Origin: an uncultured archaeon
GTDB lineage: Archaea > Micrarchaeota > Micrarchaeia > Micrarchaeales > CABMGC01
Direction: 5' to 3'
Assembly: GCA_902385515.1 (NCBI GenBank)
Contig: CABMGC010000091.1
Coordinates: 1 to 7,378 of the forward strand
Length of the DNA stretch: 7,378 nucleotides
The stretch's first letter is position 1. Each line of letters opens with the position of its first letter. Positions 1-5,998 of this stretch are shown here, in pieces. A program made the translations under genes and the position numbers. The notes beneath the pieces are model-generated. The model was given only the letters and a program-made list of their open reading frames with translations. It did not search any database and was not told the origin of the DNA.

Positions 1-586
1 CCGGCACGTTGGTCCAAAGGCCCTGGGATACGTAAACCTTGCCGTCAAGGTTTACTTTCCTGACGCTTATGTTTTCATTCATTTTCGAATGGGGATGCCC
101 CCTTGGATACAGACCATGCCTCTTGAACGACTGGTAAAGCACGTTGACCCACCCGTTGCTGCTTTCGACCTGCTCGATGCTGCCGCCGAGATTCAGGTTG
201 TCGATGTGAGCCTTAAAATAGTCGCAGCAGTCGAGCGGTTTGGTGTCATCGTCCACAAACATGCCGTACTCGAAGTTCTTGTTGAGCATCATGTAGGCAA
301 GGCCGAAACTTGTCACGGCGTGCGAGCGCCTTGGAATGAGGTCCTTGAACTTTGGCAACCCCCTGTCTTCAAGCAGCTTGCTCCTGTCCTCGTTGTTTAG
401 CACGAGCCCTTCGACTTCAGAGTCGCGCAGCGCTTCAGAGTACGCCCGTTTGTTGGAGAAATCCTCCGTGAGGATCAGGAAAAAGAGCCTGTCCTTTCTG
501 AACTTATGCAGGTCTGCATTTTTGGCGTAGTCGGAGATGACTGAGGGGTTGCGTACAGATGGCATTATGACGATCGTGTCCTTCAT
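1..586 (-). CDS. GT75-like glycosyltransferase / UDP-sugar mutase family protein (partial, C-terminus beyond left edge)
   Basis: The first 195 residues are present; the rest lies beyond the left edge. The fragment resembles the reversibly glycosylated polypeptide / UDP-arabinopyranose mutase family (GT75). It has an N-terminal Rossmann-like strand (TIVIMPSVRNPS, residues 4-15, compare the plant IVIPTIRN), a hydrophobic strand ending in the nucleotide-sugar/metal motif FVDDD (110-114), HIDNL (127-131), and YPRGHPHSK (160-168) leading to SQGLWTNVP (187-195), which matches plant FVRGYPFS...SHGLWLNIPD. Arg162 aligns with the plant arginine I recall as needed for autoglycosylation and mutase activity. 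Known members interconvert UDP-arabinose ring forms or attach a sugar to themselves; the substrate here cannot be read. The ATG at 586 is preferred over an in-frame ATG at 628 because family members begin just before the IVIP strand and a box A lies at 627-634. There is no signal peptide, so it is probably cytosolic. Family call is good; activity is inferred. Confidence 0.72.
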   Translation of the reverse strand, partial: MKDTIVIMPSVRNPSVISDYAKNADLHKFRKDRLFFLILTEDFSNKRAYSEALRDSEVEGLVLNNEDRSKLLEDRGLPKFKDLIPRRSHAVTSFGLAYMMLNKNFEYGMFVDDDTKPLDCCDYFKAHIDNLNLGGSIEQVESSNGWVNVLYQSFKRHGLYPRGHPHSKMNENISVRKVNLDGKVYVSQGLWTNVP

Positions 587-626
587 GGCATCCCTTCTTG
601 CTCTGATATTGTTTCGGATAGCAGGC

Positions 627-634
627 ATAAAAAT
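627..634 (-). promoter_or_regulatory. Putative box A (TATA) for the GT75-like gene
   Basis: On the minus strand the sequence reads ATTTTTAT, centred near 630. At the usual archaeal spacing of about 26 bp, transcription would start near 604. That gives a leader of roughly 18 nt before the ATG at 586, containing a weak AAGGGATG Shine-Dalgarno-like stretch. The rest of the 139-bp divergent gap (587-725) holds an AT-rich stretch around 658-675 that might serve the dus gene, and no convincing further structure. Confidence 0.4.
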
Positions 635-725
635 CCGCGGCGAAAGTACGCACGCACATTAAAGAAGGTAAAAAGTCAAAATCCATAGTAGGCATTGCAA
701 CGAGTTATCCGTTGCCAGTGATCAT

Positions 726-1412
726 ATGAAGTTTCAATTGATGCTCGCGCCGATGGAAGGGGTGACTGACGGCCCGTTCCGCACGCTATGCCATCAGAAA
801 GGCGCGGACTTGACTTTTACGGAGGTGGCCAGGGTTGCGAATCTGGCCAGACTGAAGAAGGGCGAGCTAGAGCGGATTGGAATTTCGGGTGCCACGCCCA
901 CGCAGATTCAGCTTGCGGGCGCAAAGCTTAGCGAGTACGAGAAGTTTCTGGCGGCCTTCGAGGCCGAGAGCGGTTTCCAAGGTTTTAACCTGAACCTGGG
1001 CTGCTCCTCGCCCGAGTTCGTAAGGCAGGGGATCGGCGCGATGATGGTGAAAAGGGTATCTCGCGTGAACGACATAGTCAACCTTATCCAGAAATCTGGG
1101 TCCGAGTGCTCGATCAAGCTGCGTCTTGGGATGAACGACTATGAGAAAGGCAAAGGCGCCTACCTTAACCTCATCGAGGCGGTGGACGCATCCTTTTTCA
1201 TAGTGCACGCAAGGACGGCAAGGCAGACGCTCGACGATCCCGCAGATTTTTCCGTGTACTCGAAGTGCGTCGACCTTGGAAAATCAATAGTTGCGAACGG
1301 TGACATACGGACGAGAAAGCAAGTTAAGGAGCTAAGGGCCCAGGGACTGTCCGGCGCGATGGTCGGCCGCGCAGCGATAGGAAATCCAGAGATATTTCAA
1401 AAATTAAGGTAG
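726..1412 (+). CDS. dus: tRNA-dihydrouridine synthase, short archaeal form
   Basis: This 228-residue protein is an FMN- and NADPH-dependent enzyme of the Dus family (COG0042), which reduces uridines in the tRNA D-loop to dihydrouridine. The TIM-barrel hallmarks appear in order: LAPMEGVTDGPFR (7-19, FMN-binding start), IQLAG (61-65), NLNLGCSSP (88-96) with catalytic Cys93, IKLRLG (130-135) with the FMN-contacting Lys131 and Arg133, HARTARQ (161-167), VANGDIRT (189-196), and MVGRAAIGNPEIF (212-224, phosphate-binding end of the barrel). It stops right after the barrel, so the C-terminal helical tRNA-binding domain of bacterial Dus (about 320-340 residues) is missing. The ATG at 726 is preceded by GTGATC (718-723), matching the archaeal anti-Shine-Dalgarno extension but with only 2 nt of spacing. 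It converges on the DUF1684 gene with a 7-bp gap. Family assignment is firm; the uridine position modified is unknown. Confidence 0.9.
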   Translation: MKFQLMLAPMEGVTDGPFRTLCHQKGADLTFTEVARVANLARLKKGELERIGISGATPTQIQLAGAKLSEYEKFLAAFEAESGFQGFNLNLGCSSPEFVRQGIGAMMVKRVSRVNDIVNLIQKSGSECSIKLRLGMNDYEKGKGAYLNLIEAVDASFFIVHARTARQTLDDPADFSVYSKCVDLGKSIVANGDIRTRKQVKELRAQGLSGAMVGRAAIGNPEIFQKLR

Positions 1413-1419
1413 ACGCCCT

Positions 1420-1956
1420 CTAGCCATGGTACTTCTTCTCCCCGGCAACTATGGCGACCTTCAGCCAGTTCTCCCGCGGAGCGAATGGGCAGACGTATTG
1501 TTCGCTGTATGCGCAATAGGGATTGTAAGCATAGTTGAAATCAAGGGCGTACTTGTCATCTTTCCTTATTTCCAAGTCGAGATAGCGCGATGATCCATAG
1601 CTCTCCTTTCCAGACGTCGCATCCCTGAATGGCACAAAGAGCGTCTCGTCTTCGCCTCCCTCGGCCGACCTGTAGGCGTTCAATAGCGCTTTCTTGCCGT
1701 CCACGCTGAACTCGAAGTAGCCTAACCTATGAAAGTGCTGTACGGTACCCTTGCTCGTGCCCATCTCAACTATTTCGGGATCGCCGTACTTTACGAGCTT
1801 TGCCTTGATGATCAGGGTCCGGTTTGGAGGAAAATACTTCAGGCCAGCAAAGTCGTGCTTTTCAGCATCTGGCATCGGCGATTCCGGTCCGGTCTTGAAA
1901 AGACTGTCCTTCTCTCTCCTGAACCTTGCAAGATCTGCAGCCCATTCCTCGTCCAT
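1420..1956 (-). CDS. DUF1684 family protein
   Basis: This is an uncharacterised conserved protein of about 178 residues in the DUF1684 family, found across bacteria and archaea without an established function. Numbered from the ATG at 1956, the hallmarks are GLKYFPPN (38-45), a beta-rich middle, SYGSSRYLDLE (119-129) and the signature LDFNYAYNPYCAYSEQYVCP (138-157) followed by FAPREN and a C-terminal VAGEKKYHG. The conserved Asn-Pro-Tyr-Cys and Cys-Pro cysteines (148 and 156) are present, so the protein looks intact. There is no signal peptide or membrane segment. Two starts compete: the ATG at 1965 (adds MRV) and the ATG at 1956. I chose 1956 because a TATA element centred at 1982-1983 would place transcription initiation almost exactly on it, giving a leaderless mRNA. 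Downstream it converges on dus; upstream lies tRNA-Pro. Family is confident; role is unknown. Confidence 0.85.
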   Translation of the reverse strand: MDEEWAADLARFRREKDSLFKTGPESPMPDAEKHDFAGLKYFPPNRTLIIKAKLVKYGDPEIVEMGTSKGTVQHFHRLGYFEFSVDGKKALLNAYRSAEGGEDETLFVPFRDATSGKESYGSSRYLDLEIRKDDKYALDFNYAYNPYCAYSEQYVCPFAPRENWLKVAIVAGEKKYHG

Positions 1957-1978
1957 CACGCGCATTTCTCATGAAAGG

Positions 1979-1986
1979 AATAAAAA
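1979..1986 (-). promoter_or_regulatory. Box A for the DUF1684 gene, possibly also tRNA-Pro terminator
   Basis: On the minus strand this reads TTTTTATT. Its centre is about 26 bp upstream of the ATG at 1956, the standard archaeal TATA-to-start distance. The same T-run lies about 26 bp downstream of the tRNA-Pro 3' end, where an archaeal poly-T terminator would be expected. Both roles are inferred from position. Confidence 0.5.
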
Positions 1987-2011
1987 GATTGACGTTTTGC
2001 CGGAAACAGGA

Positions 2012-2084
2012 CGGGGAGTCCGAGATTTGAACTCGGGTCTTTAGGTCCCAAACCTAAAAGCCTACCAGGCTAGCCTAACTCCCC
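2012..2084 (-). tRNA. tRNA-Pro, anticodon UGG
   Basis: A full 73-nt cloverleaf folds on the minus strand. The acceptor stem GGGGAGU/ACUCCCC is perfect (7 bp). The D-stem GGCU/GGCU pairs with two G-U wobbles, and its loop contains GG at 18-19. The anticodon stem UUAGG/CCUAA is perfect, with loop UUUGGGA giving anticodon UGG (proline, CCA codons, wobble for other CCN). The variable loop has 4 nt. The T-stem CCGAG/CUCGG is perfect, with loop UUCAAAU. The discriminator reads G and the CCA end is not encoded, so it must be added after transcription. There is no intron. It lies between the DUF2666-like and DUF1684 genes, on the same strand as both. Confidence 0.96.
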
Positions 2085-2108
2085 TTAATCCGTGTTTGAA
2101 GTTGCAAG

Positions 2109-2116
2109 TAAAAATA
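2109..2116 (-). promoter_or_regulatory. Box A for tRNA-Pro, possibly also terminator of the L40e cluster
   Basis: The minus strand reads TATTTTTA, centred near 2112, about 28 bp upstream of the mature tRNA 5' end at 2084. This is the expected archaeal TATA spacing for a tRNA transcript with almost no leader. The five-T run at 2110-2114 also follows the DUF2666-like stop codon (2126) by about 12 nt, so it could end that transcript. The sequence is visible; both functions are inferred. Confidence 0.55.
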
Positions 2117-2125
2117 GCTTTGCAA

Positions 2126-2572
2126 TCAGGCTTTTGGCCTTCTGCCGAGCGGCTTGGGTATCTTCAGCTTAGGGTACGCCTTCTGAAGCAGCTCGTGGTT
2201 GACGTCAAAATCGAACTGGAGCCCCTGCACAACCCGTCTGAACAGGTAGGTCTGGGCTATCTCGGCCAGCTCTTCCTTCCCGTTCGTCGCGCCCTTCAGC
2301 ACCTCTTTCACCTCCTTGGTGCCAAGCTTCTGGACGGTCTCCGCCAGGGCGGGGAAGCTCTTTCGCACGCCCTTCGTGAGCGTCGTGGCGTACTCGTCTA
2401 TCGCCTTGGTGTTGACTCCGAGGATCTCGAACGACTTTCTGTCGACGCTCTGCCTTATCCCAGATATCTGGAGGACGATCTCCTCTGGAGGGGTCTCTGG
2501 GGTTATGCTTATCCTCTTGACCGCCACCCAGTCCTTGTATTTGGCAAGAAATTCTATGGAGTCGTCCGACAT
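2126..2572 (-). CDS. DUF2666-like archaeal protein of unknown function
   Basis: A 148-residue, highly charged soluble protein. The opening, DDSIEFLAKYKDWVAVKRI (3-21), followed by a segment with IRQSVDRKSFEILGVNT (39-55), resembles the archaea-restricted DUF2666 family as I remember it; this is recognition by eye, not by search. The middle (56-118) looks mainly helical (KGVRKSFPALAETVQKLGTKEVKEVLKG, then ELAEIAQTYLFRRVVQGLQFDF), and the tail is basic and proline-rich (KLKIPKPLGRRPKA, 135-148), which could contact nucleic acid. The start at 2572 follows an AAGGT Shine-Dalgarno that overlaps the stop codon of the winged-helix gene, 10 nt upstream. The two genes are therefore almost certainly co-transcribed and probably translationally coupled. 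Being third in an rpl40e cluster hints at a translation-linked role, but this is only context. Confidence 0.7.
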   Translation of the reverse strand: MSDDSIEFLAKYKDWVAVKRISITPETPPEEIVLQISGIRQSVDRKSFEILGVNTKAIDEYATTLTKGVRKSFPALAETVQKLGTKEVKEVLKGATNGKEELAEIAQTYLFRRVVQGLQFDFDVNHELLQKAYPKLKIPKPLGRRPKA

Positions 2573-2582
2573 CGCAATTACC

Positions 2583-2807
2583 TTACGCGTCAGTCTTGAC
2601 TAGGTAATATCCTGCTGCTTTCTCCCTTGCCACTCTCTTTATGACTCCCTTCTGCGCGAGAAGCACGAGCGAATTGGTGACGAGGCTCTTGGGCCTATTC
2701 GTCTTCTTCGTTATGTCGTCCGCGGTCTTCAGCGCGCTTTCCTTAGTGGCTCCGAGCTCCTTCATGGCGGTTACAATTAGCCGCTCGATAGGGTTTAATT
2801 CTTCCAT
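2583..2807 (-). CDS. Small winged-helix domain protein (hypothetical)
   Basis: A 74-residue protein that appears to be a single winged-helix domain. Helix 1 covers about residues 5-17 (PIERLIVTAMKEL). Helix 2 covers 24-34 (SALKTADDITKKT) and is followed by a Pro at the turn. The recognition helix is 39-53 (KSLVTNSLVLLAQKG), and a short wing carries basic residues and ends in the aromatic strand AAGYYLVKT (64-72). Such stand-alone domains in archaea are usually DNA-binding regulators, but some bind RNA or act in protein complexes. The target here is unknown. The ATG at 2807 is preceded by GTGAT three bases upstream, a good archaeal Shine-Dalgarno. It lies 35 bp after rpl40e and 10 bp before the DUF2666-like gene in one transcription unit. 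Its existence is well supported by that layout; function beyond the fold is inferred. Confidence 0.78.
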   Translation of the reverse strand: MEELNPIERLIVTAMKELGATKESALKTADDITKKTNRPKSLVTNSLVLLAQKGVIKRVAREKAAGYYLVKTDA

Positions 2808-2842
2808 TAAATCACATTGTTATGATCAGCGTAATCTTTGGA

Positions 2843-2995
2843 TCACTTCTTGACCTTCAGCTCCTTGTGCTTCGGCCTCAGGTACTTAGATCCGCACTTC
2901 CTGCACTTCTCAGCGCCCTGCCTGTTCCTGGCCTTGCACTTCCTGCATATCCATATTCTGGTAATGGCTTCATCTGCGAGTGGAAATTTTCCCAT
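2843..2995 (-). CDS. rpl40e: 50S ribosomal protein L40e
   Basis: A complete 50-residue ribosomal protein of the archaeal/eukaryotic large subunit. In eukaryotes L40 is made as a ubiquitin fusion; here it is free, as is usual in archaea. The sequence is strongly basic and carries a zinc ribbon: Cys17-x2-Cys20 and Cys31-x2-Cys34 (ICRKC ... KCRKCG), separated by ten residues. The N-terminus MGKFPLADEAITRIWICRKC and the C-terminus YLRPKHKELKVKK are typical of the family, so nothing is missing. The ATG at 2995 has a GGTG Shine-Dalgarno at 3003-3006 with a 7-nt spacer. It heads the cluster with the winged-helix and DUF2666-like genes and follows leuS on the same strand, with 150 bp between them. 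That gap contains a promoter candidate and leader structure. Confidence 0.95.
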   Translation of the reverse strand: MGKFPLADEAITRIWICRKCKARNRQGAEKCRKCGSKYLRPKHKELKVKK

Positions 2996-3000
2996 TTTTT

Positions 3001-3042
3001 AGCACCGTGAGATAAGAATTCAACAAACGATTGACGCGTGCT
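3001..3042 (-). promoter_or_regulatory. Potential hairpin in the rpl40e leader covering the RBS
   Basis: On the minus strand AGCAC (3042-3038) can pair with GTGCT (3005-3001). Inside it TCAA (3034-3031) can pair with TTGA (3023-3020) around a 7-nt loop. The distal arm overlaps the GGTG Shine-Dalgarno (3006-3003) of rpl40e, so the fold would partly hide the ribosome-binding site. A further 5-bp pairing (GCTGC/GCAGC) is possible just upstream, around 3040-3062. The stems are short and no thermodynamic test was made. Confidence 0.3.
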
Positions 3043-3091
3043 GCATCATCAGCCAGCAGCTATAGAATACTAAGAGAATATGTAATGGAAC

Positions 3092-3100
3092 AAATATAAA
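3092..3100 (-). promoter_or_regulatory. Putative box A for the rpl40e cluster
   Basis: The minus strand reads TTTATATTT, the best TATA match between leuS and rpl40e. Initiation about 26 bp downstream, near 3070, would leave a leader of about 75 nt before the ATG at 2995, unusually long for an archaeal gene. A second AT-rich stretch (TATTCTATAG, about 3060-3069) is an alternative with a shorter leader. The element sits about 46 bp past the leuS stop codon, so the cluster may be both co-transcribed with leuS and independently initiated. Confidence 0.5.
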
Positions 3101-3118
3101 ACTATGCGCGCCCCCCCC

Positions 3119-3147
3119 GAAGCGCTCAGCCAAACGCCATGCGCTTC
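3119..3147 (-). repeat. Inverted repeat overlapping the leuS stop codon
   Basis: GAAGCGC (3119-3125) and GCGCTTC (3141-3147) form a perfect 7-bp inverted repeat around a 15-nt loop, extendable by one wobble pair. It includes the first bases of the leuS stop codon. On the transcribed strand it is followed immediately by a run of eight G (3118-3111) and, further on, by the T-rich box A region. It may act as a 3'-end stabiliser or transcript boundary, but it lacks an adjacent T-run, so calling it a terminator would be speculative. Confidence 0.45.
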
Positions 3148-5989
3148 ACAGCGTGATGTCAAGGCTGGGCTTCAGCGGTCCGGCCCTGCCTGCCCTCTCC
3201 GAGTTCGAGGCGGATTCCTTTTCCACCGTGACCTTGCAGCCCAGCTGCCTGCCCATGTACTCGGCAGACTCGCTGAAGCTCTCAAACTCGTCGTGCTGCA
3301 TAAGCCTGACTTCAGTTATCTCCCTGGCTCTCTTGGCCAGCGACCCGACGTACTGCGCGGCGGCGGCCTTGTCCAGGCTATCGTCCGATTTCGCGCTGTT
3401 TATGGCGTTCTCGATGTTCTTGTCCTTCGCCACGATGTTAGTGAGGTTCCTTTTCCAGTCATCGGCGATTATTATTCTCAGAGCCGCGGCCTTCTTGCCG
3501 CTCTTCTTCTGCATCATGGCTATGACCTGCCTGGCGTCGTTAACTGTCTTGTCAACGAGGTCCTCTCCTTGCTCTATGACTTCGCTTATCATGCTCTTGT
3601 CCGCCTCGGGCCACTTCTCGACTGACGCGAACGTGTCGTTGCCGAGCGCGTGCCACGCTTCCTCTGAGAAATGGGGGGCCATGGGCTGCAGCATAAGTGC
3701 AACTCCCGTGAGGTAGTCCTTCACCGCCAGCGAGTTCTTCCCCCCGTGCGCGAAGTACCTCTTCAGCTCGTTCACGGAGTTGTAGAGCATTTCTATTGAT
3801 GCGTCCCTTAGCTCAAGGTCGTCCATGGCCTTGGTTGCGGCGCCTATCTTCGTGTTGAGCTTTGAGTAGAGCCAGTAGTCTATGTGCCTAAGCTCCCCCG
3901 TACCCAGGCTGTCTGCGTTCTCGATGGCGTCGTAGACGTATTGGAGCCTGGCCTTGACCCCCTCGAGAGCCTCCACGCTGAATTCGGAGTCGGTGAAGAG
4001 GTCTGTGCCGGCGACTTCGATCAGCCTGAGGGGGTCAGCCCCGTATTTCTTAAGGCCCTCAAGCAGTGGGACTATGTTGCCCAGGCTCTTGCTCATCTTC
4101 TCGCCCTCGTAGTTGACCAGCGCGTTCGTGACTATCTGCTTAGGCCAGTACTCCTTGTCGAAGATTGCGACGTGGTTGAATATGTACATGGTCAGATGGT
4201 TGAACACCAGGTCAGATCCCGAGTGCCGCGACGTGTCCTTGTACCAGTACGTGAATGACTCCCTGCACCGCTTCACCGTGGCGTAGTCTATGCCCGTGGC
4301 CTTCGCGACGCCGTCCAAATCTCCCTTGCCCTTGAACACGTAATCGAAGAACTCCGGAGTCAGGCTCTCCACAGGAACGTTCCTTATAATGTGGGATATC
4401 GTGTAGAACGCCGGGTATATGGTCGAATCGGACAGCGACTCGATGATGTACTTTTTGTCCAGCGGGAACTTGGTGCCAAGACCCCTCGACCTTGCGACGG
4501 CCCTGAGATTTATCCAGTCTATCGCCGCCGCGTAAGTGTTCCTCAGCTTTGGTGGCAGTATTCTCATGCTGTCGAACGCCTCTTTCGTGAGCTCCTTCCA
4601 TGACGCGTCGCCGTAGTTGATGAACCACTGGTCATCGAGTATCTTCACGACGACCTTCTCACCGCACCTGCAGTAGACAGGCCCGTTTGTAAGCGTGAAT
4701 ATGGGCATCGCCTCGCCCTTGCCTATCAGCGCCTGCTTTATCTTTTCGCGGGCCTCAGGTTCGCTCATGCCCTCGTAGCCGGGCACAAGCATCTTGCCCC
4801 AGTGCGACTCCTCCCTGTACTGCAGCTTGGTCGCGAACTCCAGCATGTCCTCTATGGCGTTCACGTCCGTGTGCAGTATCTCGAGGTACGCAAGCGCGGG
4901 CAGGTCCACGTGCTCCGGCTTTGCATCGCCCACAGTGACGTCGCTAAGCGACCTGCCTATCTTGACGTCGATTATCTTTTTGGGGATTATCTCCGGCATC
5001 GCATAGCCCTCCGCCTTGAGCCTCTGCAGGGCCGCGTAATCGAAGGGTGCGTGAGCAGGCACGCTCATCACCGCGCCGGTGCCACGGTCCGCCTTCACGA
5101 AAAATCCGGGCAGTATCGGCAATGTGTCGTTGTTGGCGGGATTGACGCACGTCTTTGACAGGAGCTCTCTGGCGCCTACAATCTCGATCAGCTTGATCTC
5201 AATCTGGTTTCCGAGTTCCCTAGCGGCCTGTTCTGAGACGTAGCACTTCTCGCCGTTGATCTCACAGAGTGCGTAGCTGGCGTTGCAGTTTATGAATATG
5301 TTTGTGACGCCGTGTATGGTCTCCGGCCTGTAGGTGGCGCAAAGTATTTTCGCATCCCCGTCAGACACCTTGAACTTGATCGCTACCTGTTCCTCTATTT
5401 CCGGCTCAACGTCGTGCTTGGTGTCGTGCATTCCGACTGCGTTGTTGTCCTTTGGGCACCAGCCCACCGGGTGCTTGCCCTTGGTGAGGTAGCCCTTGCC
5501 GTTGAGTATCCCGAACTGCCACTCGATGAACTTGCTGAAGAACGGCTCGGTGGACACGAACTTCCTGCGCCAGTCTATACTGTAGCCGGCCGCGTGCATT
5601 CCCGCCTCAAGCTCCTTTGCGAAATAGTCTATTATGAACTCAGGGTCGGTCATCCTGGCCATGACGTCCTCGCCGACGCCGTAAAGCTTCAGCGTCTCTA
5701 TGAGGTCCTTGTCCTTCTCCTCCATTCTCTTCGCTATCGCGATAACCGGCGTCCCAGAGCCGTGGATGGCCATGGGATATATCACGTTGAAGCCCCGCAT
5801 CCGCTTGTATCTTGCCAGGGCGTCCGCGGTGCCGTACGTGCGGAGGTGGCCTATGTGCTGGGGCATGTTGGCGTAAGGAAATGCGGCCGTGACCTCGTAG
5901 GCGGACCTGCCGTCAGGCTCGCGTTCGAATATCTTGGCGTCCTCCCATGATTTCTGCCACTTCGCCTCCATGGAGTTGTAATCGATCAT
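3146..5989 (-). CDS. leuS: Leucyl-tRNA synthetase, archaeal type
   Basis: A class Ia synthetase that charges tRNA-Leu with leucine in the cytoplasm; 947 residues, normal for the archaeal form. Landmarks, numbered from the ATG at 5989: AAFPYAN...HIGH (HIGH 45-48, ATP binding); the CP1 editing domain roughly 190-430, with the threonine-rich TYRPETIHG (219-227) and GTGAVMSVPAHAPFDY (303-318) carrying the conserved Asp for mischarged amino acids; CRCG...LDDQWFINY (440-459); SDSTIYPAFYT (520-530); SGSDLVFNHLTMYIFNH (590-606); KMSKS (631-635); the helical anticodon-binding domain; and a C-terminal tRNA-binding domain ending GPLKPSLDITL. The segment WCPKDNNAVG (178-187) has one Cys where some relatives have a CxxC, so a zinc site there may be reduced. 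The frame extends to a TTG at 6025, but that lies inside AT-rich promoter DNA and adds 12 non-conserved residues; the ATG followed by IDYNSMEAKWQ fits archaeal homologues. Confidence 0.96.
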   Translation of the reverse strand: MIDYNSMEAKWQKSWEDAKIFEREPDGRSAYEVTAAFPYANMPQHIGHLRTYGTADALARYKRMRGFNVIYPMAIHGSGTPVIAIAKRMEEKDKDLIETLKLYGVGEDVMARMTDPEFIIDYFAKELEAGMHAAGYSIDWRRKFVSTEPFFSKFIEWQFGILNGKGYLTKGKHPVGWCPKDNNAVGMHDTKHDVEPEIEEQVAIKFKVSDGDAKILCATYRPETIHGVTNIFINCNASYALCEINGEKCYVSEQAARELGNQIEIKLIEIVGARELLSKTCVNPANNDTLPILPGFFVKADRGTGAVMSVPAHAPFDYAALQRLKAEGYAMPEIIPKKIIDVKIGRSLSDVTVGDAKPEHVDLPALAYLEILHTDVNAIEDMLEFATKLQYREESHWGKMLVPGYEGMSEPEAREKIKQALIGKGEAMPIFTLTNGPVYCRCGEKVVVKILDDQWFINYGDASWKELTKEAFDSMRILPPKLRNTYAAAIDWINLRAVARSRGLGTKFPLDKKYIIESLSDSTIYPAFYTISHIIRNVPVESLTPEFFDYVFKGKGDLDGVAKATGIDYATVKRCRESFTYWYKDTSRHSGSDLVFNHLTMYIFNHVAIFDKEYWPKQIVTNALVNYEGEKMSKSLGNIVPLLEGLKKYGADPLRLIEVAGTDLFTDSEFSVEALEGVKARLQYVYDAIENADSLGTGELRHIDYWLYSKLNTKIGAATKAMDDLELRDASIEMLYNSVNELKRYFAHGGKNSLAVKDYLTGVALMLQPMAPHFSEEAWHALGNDTFASVEKWPEADKSMISEVIEQGEDLVDKTVNDARQVIAMMQKKSGKKAAALRIIIADDWKRNLTNIVAKDKNIENAINSAKSDDSLDKAAAAQYVGSLAKRAREITEVRLMQHDEFESFSESAEYMGRQLGCKVTVEKESASNSERAGRAGPLKPSLDITL

Positions 5990-5998
5990 TTGACCACT

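Noticed and set aside
89..400. Plus-strand open frame of 103 codons
   Set aside because: It lies entirely opposite the GT75-like gene, whose minus-strand translation shows clear family motifs; this frame shows none.
2096..2599. Plus-strand open frame of 167 codons
   Set aside because: It is antisense to the DUF2666-like gene, and its leucine/arginine-rich composition is typical of a shadow frame.
3036..3062. Possible C/D box sRNA (TGATGATG on the minus strand near 3045-3052)
   Set aside because: Only a C-box-like sequence is present; no properly placed D box (CTGA) or C'/D' pair could be found.
3104..3716. Two overlapping plus-strand open frames opposite the leuS 3' end
   Set aside because: Both are antisense to the conserved C-terminal domains of LeuRS, with no recognisable motifs or ribosome-binding site.
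5312..5950. Plus-strand open frame of 212 codons
   Set aside because: It is antisense to the HIGH-motif half of LeuRS; long shadow frames are expected in GC-moderate coding DNA.
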